From Clostridiaceae bacterium (lineage in GTDB: Bacteria; Bacillota; Clostridia; Oscillospirales; Acutalibacteraceae), in assembly GCA_904501685.1 (NCBI GenBank), contig CAJGBX010000035.1, forward strand, positions 1 to 12,416: a DNA stretch of 12,416 bases. The letters are read 5' to 3'. The translations under genes were made by a program, and so were the position numbers. Positions 7,866 to 12,416 of the stretch are shown one piece after another. Under the pieces are notes generated by a model that saw only the letters and a program-made list of their open reading frames with translations, ran no database searches and was not told the DNA's origin. Position 1 is the first letter of the stretch; each line of letters begins with the position of its first letter.

Positions 7866-7881
7866 ACCACTGTTATTTTTT
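7846..7881. terminator. Perfect hairpin terminator between glnN and ddh
   Basis: A perfect 16-bp stem pairs 7846-7861 with 7865-7880 across a TAA loop. The core is AACAGTGGTA/TACCACTGTT, flanked by an A-run on the left and a T-run on the right. It sits 28 bp after the glnN stop. It would terminate glnN mRNA and, being symmetric, could also work on the other strand. As DNA it is also a long palindrome centred on the ddh -10 box, so a role as an operator cannot be excluded. Confidence 0.85.
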
Positions 7882-7899
7882 ATACAGGGAAGTGGTTTT

Positions 7900-8886
7900 G
7901 TGACTATTAAAATCGGCATTATGGGTTACGGAAATTTAGGTCGAGGTATTGAATGTGCAATAAAGCAAAATTCTGACCTTGAATTGGTTGCCGTTTTTTC
8001 CCGTCGAGACCCTAAAACCGTTAAAATTTTGACCGAGACTGCCGGTGTTTACTCGGCTGATGAGGTTTTGAAATTCAAGGATAAAATTGACGTGCTTATT
8101 CTCTGTGGCGGAAGTGCTACTGATTTGCCGGTACAAACACCGATGTATGCCGAGCATTTTAATGTGGTAGATAGCTTTGACACCCATAAAAAAATTCCTG
8201 AGCATTTTGAAAATGTTGATTTGTCGGCTAAAAAAGGCGGACATATTGCTGTTATTTCGTCGGGCTGGGACCCCGGTATGTTCTCGCTTAACCGCCTTTA
8301 TGCCGATGCCGTTTTGCCAACAGGTACAAGCTACACATTTTGGGGCAAGGGTGTAAGCCAAGGCCATTCCGATGCAATTCGCAGAATTGACGGTGTAGTC
8401 GATGCACGTCAGTACACCATTCCGATTGATGCAGCTTTAGATGCTGTTCGTAGCGGCTCTGACCCCGAGCTTACCACCCGTGAAAAGCACGAGCGTGAGT
8501 GTTTTGTTGTAGCTGCCGACGGTGCTGATAAGAAAAGAATTGAAAATGAAATCAAAACAATGCCGAACTATTTTGCCGATTACAATACAACCGTTCATTT
8601 TATCAGTCAGGAGGAGCTTGACCTTAATCACAAGGGTATTCCTCACGGTGGCTTTGTAATCCGCAGCGGTAAAACAGGCTGGAACAACGAACACAACCAC
8701 ATTATTGAATACAGCCTCAAGCTGGATTCTAATCCTGAGTTCACTGCAAGTGTAATTACCGCTGTGTCACGTGCCGCCTACCGTATGAATAATGACGGTT
8801 TGACCGGTTGCAAAACGATGTTTGACATTGCACCTGCCTACCTTAGTCCAAAATCGGCAGAAGTTTTAAGAAAAGAATTATTGTAA
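7900..8886 (+). CDS. ddh: meso-Diaminopimelate D-dehydrogenase
   Basis: Ddh reductively aminates L-tetrahydrodipicolinate with ammonium and NADPH to give meso-diaminopimelate in one step, bypassing the acyl-intermediate routes to lysine and peptidoglycan. At 328 residues it matches the family. An N-terminal Rossmann fold carries GYGNLG (9-14) and the NADP-binding SRRDP segment (34-38). Substrate-domain signatures follow: CGGSATDLPVQTP, SSGWDPGMFSLNRL and GVSQGHSDAIRRIDGV. The C-terminal part ends in a GLTGCKTMFDIAPAYLSP-type segment. The start is GTG at 7900, giving MTIKIGIMGYGN, with a modest purine-rich site (AGGGA, 7886-7890). The same frame stays open upstream to 7723, but that would run through the promoter, the terminator and the end of glnN and adds no family sequence. 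It has its own promoter, and a bidirectional terminator follows. Confidence 0.95.
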   Translation: MTIKIGIMGYGNLGRGIECAIKQNSDLELVAVFSRRDPKTVKILTETAGVYSADEVLKFKDKIDVLILCGGSATDLPVQTPMYAEHFNVVDSFDTHKKIPEHFENVDLSAKKGGHIAVISSGWDPGMFSLNRLYADAVLPTGTSYTFWGKGVSQGHSDAIRRIDGVVDARQYTIPIDAALDAVRSGSDPELTTREKHERECFVVAADGADKKRIENEIKTMPNYFADYNTTVHFISQEELDLNHKGIPHGGFVIRSGKTGWNNEHNHIIEYSLKLDSNPEFTASVITAVSRAAYRMNNDGLTGCKTMFDIAPAYLSPKSAEVLRKELL

Positions 8887-8889
8887 AAT

Positions 8890-8917
8890 AAAAAAGGAGG
8901 TCACCCCTCCTTTTTTT
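8890..8917. terminator. Bidirectional terminator between convergent ddh and the coat protein pair
   Basis: AAAAAAGGAGG (8890-8900) pairs with CCTCCTTTTTT (8906-8916) across the 5-base loop TCACC, followed on the + strand by a further T and then ATTTTAT. Runs of A on the left and T on the right let it act in both directions. It lies 3 bp after ddh and about 25 bp beyond the stop of the minus-strand coat gene. Confidence 0.88.
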
Positions 8918-8941
8918 ATTTTATATTGTTATTTCAACTGT

Positions 8942-9217
8942 TCAGCCGTTCAACTGCGCATTTGAATACTTCTGCTTTGCCTGGTCGATTTTCGACTGCT
9001 CGGCTGCAGCAGGTGAATACCATCCGTGTGCCGCCATAACATCAAAGACCTCGGCCTGCAATTTATGAGTATCCTCTAAAATACCCATAACATCGCATCT
9101 CAATTTTTCGGTTGTGCATTCATTTGCAAACAAACCGTAGTTGACCGTTGCGTGCTTTTCGATATTAAGAAGGTCATCCATTAATTCTTTTTCTTTCATA
9201 TTATCAGTATATTCCAT
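8942..9217 (-). CDS. CotF-type spore coat protein
   Basis: This 91-residue protein is like the Coat F domain family, which covers small helical proteins of the Bacillus/Clostridium spore coat. Characteristic parts are MDDLLNIEKHATVNYG (residues 13-28), a second helix ILEDTHKLQAEVFDVMAAHGWY (46-67), and the tail AAEQSKIDQAKQKYS. The domain is a short two-helix module resembling half of a ferritin-like bundle; E20/H22 and E48/H51 are the only obvious possible metal-type residues, and none is proven. The ATG at 9217 has a ribosome binding site (AGAGGTGAG on the minus strand, 9221-9229), so it is preferred over the internal Met at residue 7. It follows the 60-residue partner by 11 bp in the same direction and is probably co-transcribed with it. 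Expression during sporulation is expected from the family, but I found no convincing sporulation promoter. Confidence 0.78.
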   Translation of the reverse strand: MEYTDNMKEKELMDDLLNIEKHATVNYGLFANECTTEKLRCDVMGILEDTHKLQAEVFDVMAAHGWYSPAAAEQSKIDQAKQKYSNAQLNG

Positions 9218-9228
9218 ATTCTCACCTC

Positions 9229-9411
9229 TTAATTTAAATAGCTCAAAAGCTTGTTATAGTGCTTCTGATGACGCTCACCGGCGTCACAGATTTTGTTTTT
9301 GAGTGCTTTGTCTTCGGTGAGGTTCTCAGCAATCTTGTACTTCTTAACAATTAGCTGCTCAAGACTTAACTGGTCCTCAATCCACGAAAGTTCTTTAGAT
9401 GTGATTGACAT
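9229..9411 (-). CDS. Small helical protein paired with CotF-like protein (putative spore coat protein)
   Basis: This 60-residue acidic/basic helical protein begins MSITSKELSWIEDQLSLEQ. It has two predicted helices, about residues 5-30 and 33-58, and the second ends in GERHQKHYNKLLSYL. There is no signal peptide or membrane segment. The ATG at 9411 is set by a strong AGGAGGT (minus strand, 9419-9425). It is the first gene of a two-gene unit with the CotF-like gene, with an 11-bp gap. Similar short proteins next to CotF-family genes are common in Clostridia and are usually called spore coat or hypothetical proteins. The function is inferred mainly from this pairing and the similar helical-hairpin layout. 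Confidence 0.68.
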   Translation of the reverse strand: MSITSKELSWIEDQLSLEQLIVKKYKIAENLTEDKALKNKICDAGERHQKHYNKLLSYLN

Positions 9412-9513
9412 ATTTTTTACCTCCTAAATGTGATGTTTTTATTATTCGAAACTTTTTTGTAAATATGTATTTTTAATAAAAATAGGATATCGTATTGTTA
9501 TTTCCTTCAAAAT

Positions 9514-9545
9514 AAAACGACCGAGGAAAAATCCTCGGTCGTTTT
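9514..9545. terminator. Terminator closing the oxidoreductase operon
   Basis: A perfect 14-bp stem pairs AAAACGACCGAGGA (9514-9527) with its complement at 9532-9545 across an AAAA loop. On the minus strand it follows the gamma-subunit stop by about 23 bp and is followed by TTTTATTTT, so it ends the oxidoreductase transcript. The T-run on the + side would let it work in reverse as well. It lies about 100 bp upstream of the coat gene pair, whose promoter should sit in 9412-9513. I could not identify one with confidence. Confidence 0.85.
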
Positions 9546-9568
9546 TGTATAGAAATAATTTTAATTGA

Positions 9569-10102
9569 TTAATAATTATATCCTGCTTCGATTGCCTTCA
9601 TATTAACCTCAAGCATATCAGCCTTTCTCGGCGGAATAACGTGACCTAAAGCCTCTCTCATTCCGTCTAATGAAACTATATCTGATTCCTTAATCATTTT
9701 GCCCAATAAAATCATATTAGCCAAATTAGGGAAGCCCAAATCCTTAGCCATCTGAGTTGCCGGAATGTAGTAAGCATCAACATCGGTACGCTCTACCTTA
9801 CGGCTGATTAAAGTAGAATCGACAAAAATCTTGCCGCCGGGAACCGTATCGTTCTCGTACTTATCTAAGGAGGGTAAATTCATTGCGGTTAAAATATCGG
9901 GATTTGATACGATAGGTGAGCCTACCGGAGTGTCACTGATGATAACACTGCAGTTTGCAGTACCGCCGCGCATTTCGGGACCGTAGGACGGCAACCAGCT
10001 TAACTGCTTGCCCTCATCAAGACCCTTATATGCCAAGCACTTACCTGCAAACAAAACACCCTGACCGCCGAAGCCTGCAATAAGGATTCCTACTGTTTTC
10101 AT
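9569..10102 (-). CDS. 2-oxoacid:ferredoxin oxidoreductase, gamma subunit
   Basis: This 177-residue subunit is the gamma (CoA-binding/catalytic-domain) component of a 2-oxoacid:acceptor oxidoreductase. The enzyme converts a 2-oxoacid plus CoA to acyl-CoA and CO2 and reduces ferredoxin. Family marks are GFGGQGV near the N-terminus (10-16), the LSWLPSYGPEMRGGTANC segment (34-51) and the FPNLANMILLGKM stretch. The start is ATG at 10102, preceded by a strong AAGGAGG on the minus strand. It overlaps the beta-subunit stop by one base (TAATG), which points to translational coupling and matched subunit output. It is the last gene of the operon. In order and size it corresponds to the KorC/OorC/VorC-type subunit; the exact 2-oxoacid cannot be read from this protein, so no symbol is given. 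Confidence 0.92.
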   Translation of the reverse strand: MKTVGILIAGFGGQGVLFAGKCLAYKGLDEGKQLSWLPSYGPEMRGGTANCSVIISDTPVGSPIVSNPDILTAMNLPSLDKYENDTVPGGKIFVDSTLISRKVERTDVDAYYIPATQMAKDLGFPNLANMILLGKMIKESDIVSLDGMREALGHVIPPRKADMLEVNMKAIEAGYNY

Positions 10103-10857
10103 TACTTTTCCTCCTTCTTTGCACTTCTGTCCTTGTAAACGCCTAATGGATAGTAAGGAATCATCTTTTCCTCAACCCACTCCAAAGCCTTTTGCGGAGT
10201 CAAGCCCCAGTTAGTAGGACAGCTTGAAACAACCTCAACCAACGAGAAGCCCTTGCCCTCAATTTGGTTTTGGAATGCCTTTTTGATAGCCTTCTTAGCA
10301 GCTAAAACATTCTTAACATTGTTAACGGCAACACGCTGAATAAACTCGGGACCGTCAAGGGTGGAAAGCATTTCGGAAACCTTAATCGGATAGCCTACTG
10401 TGTTAACGTCTCGCCCGTAGGGTGAGGTCTGGGTAATCTGACCGGGCAATGAGGTCGGAGCCATCTGTCCGCCGGTCATACCGTAAATTGCATTGTTAAC
10501 GAAAATAACGGTGATATTTTCATTTCTTGCAGCTGCGTGTACGGTTTCAGCCATACCGATAGAAGCCAAGTCACCGTCACCTTGATATGTAAAAATGACA
10601 TTCTCGGGGAAGGTACGCTTTAAGCCGGTAGCAATGGCCGGTGCACGTCCGTGAGCTGCCTCTACCATATCGCAGGCAAAATAATCATATGCCATAACGG
10701 CACAGCCAACCGGTGCTACACCGATAGCGTTGCCCTCACAGCCAAGCTCATCAATAGCCTCGGCTACTAATCTGTGAATAATACCGTGGGTGCAACCGGG
10801 ACAGTAATGAAACGGTGCATCGGTCAAAGCATGCGGTTTTTTAAATACGATAGCCAT
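10102..10857 (-). CDS. 2-oxoacid:ferredoxin oxidoreductase, beta subunit (thiamine diphosphate-binding)
   Basis: This 251-residue beta subunit binds thiamine diphosphate and very likely a [4Fe-4S] cluster. The HYCPGCTHG motif (17-25) supplies C19 and C22. C52 (in PVGCAV) and C213 (in SSCPTNWG) match the positions of the other cluster cysteines in this class. The HGRAPAIATG segment (69-78) and the thiamine diphosphate motif GDGD (93-96) ending in VNN (120-122), then IYGMTGGQMAPTS, are intact. It has a normal length for the separate-subunit (KorB/VorA-like) form. The ATG overlaps the alpha-subunit TAA by one base, and AGGAGGT lies upstream on the minus strand. Together with alpha, gamma and the ferredoxin subunit it forms one heterotetrameric cytoplasmic enzyme. 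Confidence 0.94.
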   Translation of the reverse strand: MAIVFKKPHALTDAPFHYCPGCTHGIIHRLVAEAIDELGCEGNAIGVAPVGCAVMAYDYFACDMVEAAHGRAPAIATGLKRTFPENVIFTYQGDGDLASIGMAETVHAAARNENITVIFVNNAIYGMTGGQMAPTSLPGQITQTSPYGRDVNTVGYPIKVSEMLSTLDGPEFIQRVAVNNVKNVLAAKKAIKKAFQNQIEGKGFSLVEVVSSCPTNWGLTPQKALEWVEEKMIPYYPLGVYKDRSAKKEEK

Positions 10858-11918
10858 TATTTATTACCTCCTGCTGCATTTTTAATGGCCTCTAAGACCT
10901 GCTCGGGACTGGGAATCATACCGCCGGAGCGATTACAAAGAGTTACAGGCTTTCTGCATTCTGTTGCAAGTAAAACGTCCTCAATCATCTGTCCCATTGA
11001 AAGCTCAACCGAGATAAAGGCCTTAACCTTGTCTGCAGCGGCTCTGAACGGCTTTTTCGGGAACGGCCAAAGTGTGATAGGACGAATCATGCCAACCTTG
11101 ATGCCCTGCTCCCTTGCAGCTACAATAGCATTCTTAGAAACACGTGAAGCAATACCGAAAGCTACAACGCAAATCTCAGCATCCTCCATCATAAATTCCT
11201 CATAAAGGCACTCGTTTTCCTCGATAACCTTATATCTCTCGAAACGCTCGAAATTGATTTTTTCAAGCTCTTCAGGCTTTAAGTAAAGCGAGTTAATGAT
11301 ATTGTGCTTTCTTTTACCCTTTGTACCGGTAACGGCCCAATCCTTTTCCTTGCAGTAATCTACAGGCTCAGGCAAAACAACCGGCTCCATCATCTGACCC
11401 ATAGTACCGTCGGCCAAAATCATAGCAGGAACACGGTATTTATCGGACAAATCAAAGCACTTTGCAGTCATATCGGCCATTTCCTGAACCGAAGCAGGTG
11501 CCATAACGATAAGGTGGAAGTCACCGTGGCCACCGCCCTTGGTTGCCTGGAAATAGTCGGCCTGCGAAGGCTGAATGCCACCAAGACCCGGACCGCCTCG
11601 CTGTACGTTTACAATAAGTGCCGGCAAATCGGCACCGGCCAAATAAGAAATACCCTCACCCTTTAGGGAAATACCGGGGCTTGAAGAAGAGGTCATAACT
11701 CTGTAGCCTGTACCTGCAACGCCGTAAACCATATTGATTGCGGAAATTTCACTTTCAGCCTGCAAAAAACAACCGCCGATTTTAGGCATACGCTTTGCCA
11801 TATAAGCAGCAATTTCTGTTTGCGGAGTAATCGGATAACCAAAGTAATGACGGCAGCCGGCACGAATAGCAGCCTCAGCAATAGCCTCATTACCCTTCAT
11901 TAAAACCTTTTCAGACAT
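10857..11918 (-). CDS. vorB: 2-oxoacid:ferredoxin oxidoreductase, alpha subunit (VorB-like)
   Basis: This 353-residue alpha subunit carries the pyrimidine-binding domain of a thiamine-dependent 2-oxoacid:ferredoxin oxidoreductase. Clear motifs are the opening LMKGNEAIAEAAIRAGC (6-22), GYPITPQTE (27-35), the TSSSSPGISLKGEGISYLAG stretch, and RGGPGLGGIQPSQADYFQ. The C-terminal domain contains the transketolase-like VVAFG/GMIRPITLWPFP segment. Proteins of this type are generally annotated as 3-methyl-2-oxobutanoate (2-oxoisovalerate) dehydrogenase subunit VorB, which suggests branched-chain 2-oxoacids from Val/Leu/Ile. The very similar KorA proteins act on 2-oxoglutarate, so the substrate is provisional. 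The start is the ATG at 11918 with GAGGTG on the minus strand. It lies 12 bp after the ferredoxin gene and overlaps the beta gene by one base. Confidence 0.9.
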   Translation of the reverse strand: MSEKVLMKGNEAIAEAAIRAGCRHYFGYPITPQTEIAAYMAKRMPKIGGCFLQAESEISAINMVYGVAGTGYRVMTSSSSPGISLKGEGISYLAGADLPALIVNVQRGGPGLGGIQPSQADYFQATKGGGHGDFHLIVMAPASVQEMADMTAKCFDLSDKYRVPAMILADGTMGQMMEPVVLPEPVDYCKEKDWAVTGTKGKRKHNIINSLYLKPEELEKINFERFERYKVIEENECLYEEFMMEDAEICVVAFGIASRVSKNAIVAAREQGIKVGMIRPITLWPFPKKPFRAAADKVKAFISVELSMGQMIEDVLLATECRKPVTLCNRSGGMIPSPEQVLEAIKNAAGGNK

Positions 11919-11930
11919 TTTTAAAACACC

Positions 11931-12137
11931 TCATTTCTCAACTGTGATGACACAGTCAGGGCACATAGTTGCACAAAAAGCACAACCAATACATTTTTCC
12001 TGATCGGTAATCTCAGCCGGAGAATGTCCTTTCTTGTTGATTTTTCCCTTAGCAATAGCGATAATGCCCTTGGGACATGCGTCCACGCATAGGCCGCAGC
12101 CCTTGCACAAATCGGAATCAAATGTGACTTTAGCCAT
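11931..12137 (-). CDS. 2[4Fe-4S] ferredoxin-type delta subunit of the 2-oxoacid oxidoreductase
   Basis: This 68-residue protein is a bacterial two-cluster ferredoxin. Eight ligand cysteines sit in two CxxCxxCxxxCP motifs: C11, C14, C17, C21 and C49, C52, C55, C59. A 27-residue linker (residues 22-48) lies between the two motifs. Placed first among the oxidoreductase genes, directly before alpha, it is the delta (KorD/OorD/VorD-type) subunit that takes electrons from the thiamine site and passes them to a soluble ferredoxin. The ATG at 12137 has an AAAGGGGAT ribosome binding site that overlaps the end of the upstream ATPase-like gene (2-bp gap), so the two are probably translated together. One extra cysteine (C62) follows the second motif and has no obvious role. 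Confidence 0.93.
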   Translation of the reverse strand: MAKVTFDSDLCKGCGLCVDACPKGIIAIAKGKINKKGHSPAEITDQEKCIGCAFCATMCPDCVITVEK

Positions 12138-12139
12138 TT

Positions 12140-12416
12140 TTATATCCCCTTTATATCAAAATATTTATTTTGCAAATTTAAGCTAAACACGTTTTCAAGT
12201 TTTTCACTCAAAAGTGATGCCAGCCTTTTTTCAGCAGTAGTAAACAATATCGGTAAGCCCGATAGCTCTGACAACTGCTCTGCCTTTTTGGTAGTTGCCA
12301 AAATGTCCTCAACAGTGGTTTCCCCACCGACGTTAGAGTTATTAACGATTGCGGTAAACTTAATTCCTGCCGCCGCCTCAACCTCACGCATAACCTCTAA
12401 CGCTTCCTCGGGTGTA
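12140..12416 (-). CDS. C-terminal part of a putative MinD/ParA-like P-loop ATPase, truncated by window edge
   Basis: The frame is open through the right edge of the window, so this is only the last 92 or so residues. The first internal Met (complement of 12389-12391) is not taken as the start, because in-frame codons (TPEEALEV) continue upstream. The visible part contains FTAIVNNSNVGGETTVEDIL and a SGLPILFTT strand. It resembles the C-terminal part of CobQ/CobB/MinD/ParA-type nucleotide-binding proteins sometimes found next to ferredoxin-oxidoreductase genes in Clostridia; the NNSN stretch would lie near the nucleotide base. The Walker A motif, which would settle this, lies outside the window. 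It ends two bases before the ferredoxin gene and its last codons double as that gene's ribosome binding site, so it belongs to the same operon. The role in the operon is unknown. Confidence 0.5.
   Translation of the reverse strand, partial: TPEEALEVMREVEAAAGIKFTAIVNNSNVGGETTVEDILATTKKAEQLSELSGLPILFTTAEKRLASLLSEKLENVFSLNLQNKYFDIKGI

Noticed and set aside
7723..7899. Upstream extension of the ddh frame to an ATG at 7723
   Set aside because: It would overlap the 3' end of glnN and run through the terminator and promoter. The added residues do not resemble the family, and the GTG at 7900 gives the right length and N-terminus.
7936..8700. Minus-strand open frames opposite ddh (143 and 87 codons)
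   Set aside because: They lie opposite a certain gene, have no ribosome binding sites or recognisable domains, and arise from its codon pattern.
8890..8901. AAGGAGGT on the + strand as a ribosome binding site for a small gene after ddh
   Set aside because: It is the left arm of a terminator hairpin, and no start codon with an open frame follows at a suitable distance.
9412..9513. Sporulation sigma factor promoter for the coat gene pair
   Set aside because: CATA-like sequences occur on the minus strand, but no -35/-10 pair with correct spacing for sigma E, F, G or K was convincing.
10774..11666. Plus-strand open frames opposite the oxidoreductase alpha and beta genes
   Set aside because: They are antisense to strongly supported coding sequence, with no family signal.

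Overview
The window looks like a chromosomal segment of an anaerobic, spore-forming, low-to-mid GC Firmicute, probably class Clostridia (Oscillospirales/Ruminococcaceae-like). Four things point this way: the conserved order Asp23-family gene, fakA, recG; a type III glutamine synthetase; CotF-type spore coat proteins; and a ferredoxin-dependent 2-oxoacid oxidoreductase operon. No mobile element, CRISPR array, rRNA or tRNA was seen. Both window edges cut through genes.

Region 1 (1-5417, + strand) holds the 3' part of a family 5 (oligopeptide-type) solute-binding protein gene, then an Asp23/YloU gene, fakA (fatty acid kinase) and recG (fork-remodelling helicase). recG starts one base after the fakA stop, and a GC-rich hairpin terminator follows it. 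Region 2 (5418-8916, + strand) has an AT-rich intergenic stretch with inverted repeats and a strong sigma-A promoter, then glnN (GSIII) and ddh (meso-diaminopimelate dehydrogenase). Between these two genes lies a perfect 16-bp-arm hairpin terminator. A near-consensus promoter for ddh overlaps it, with the -10 box running into the hairpin loop. Region 3 (8890-9545, - strand) has two small spore-coat-like helical proteins, set off on each side by bidirectional hairpin terminators. Region 4 (9514-12416, - strand) is a tight operon, transcribed as P-loop ATPase-like gene (partial), 2[4Fe-4S] ferredoxin subunit, OFOR alpha, beta and gamma, closed by the terminator at 9514-9545.

Functionally, GSIII and Ddh both fix free ammonium: one into glutamine, the other into meso-DAP for lysine and peptidoglycan. 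The OFOR oxidises a 2-oxoacid, most likely branched-chain or 2-oxoglutarate, to an acyl-CoA and reduces ferredoxin, or runs in reverse. FakA and Asp23 concern fatty acid activation and the cell envelope.

I see no convincing wholly new multi-gene system. The points most worth a second look are the promoter embedded in the glnN/ddh terminator, the ParA/MinD-like ATPase co-transcribed with the OFOR, the hairpin leader abutting the glnN ribosome binding site, and the paired half-size coat proteins.
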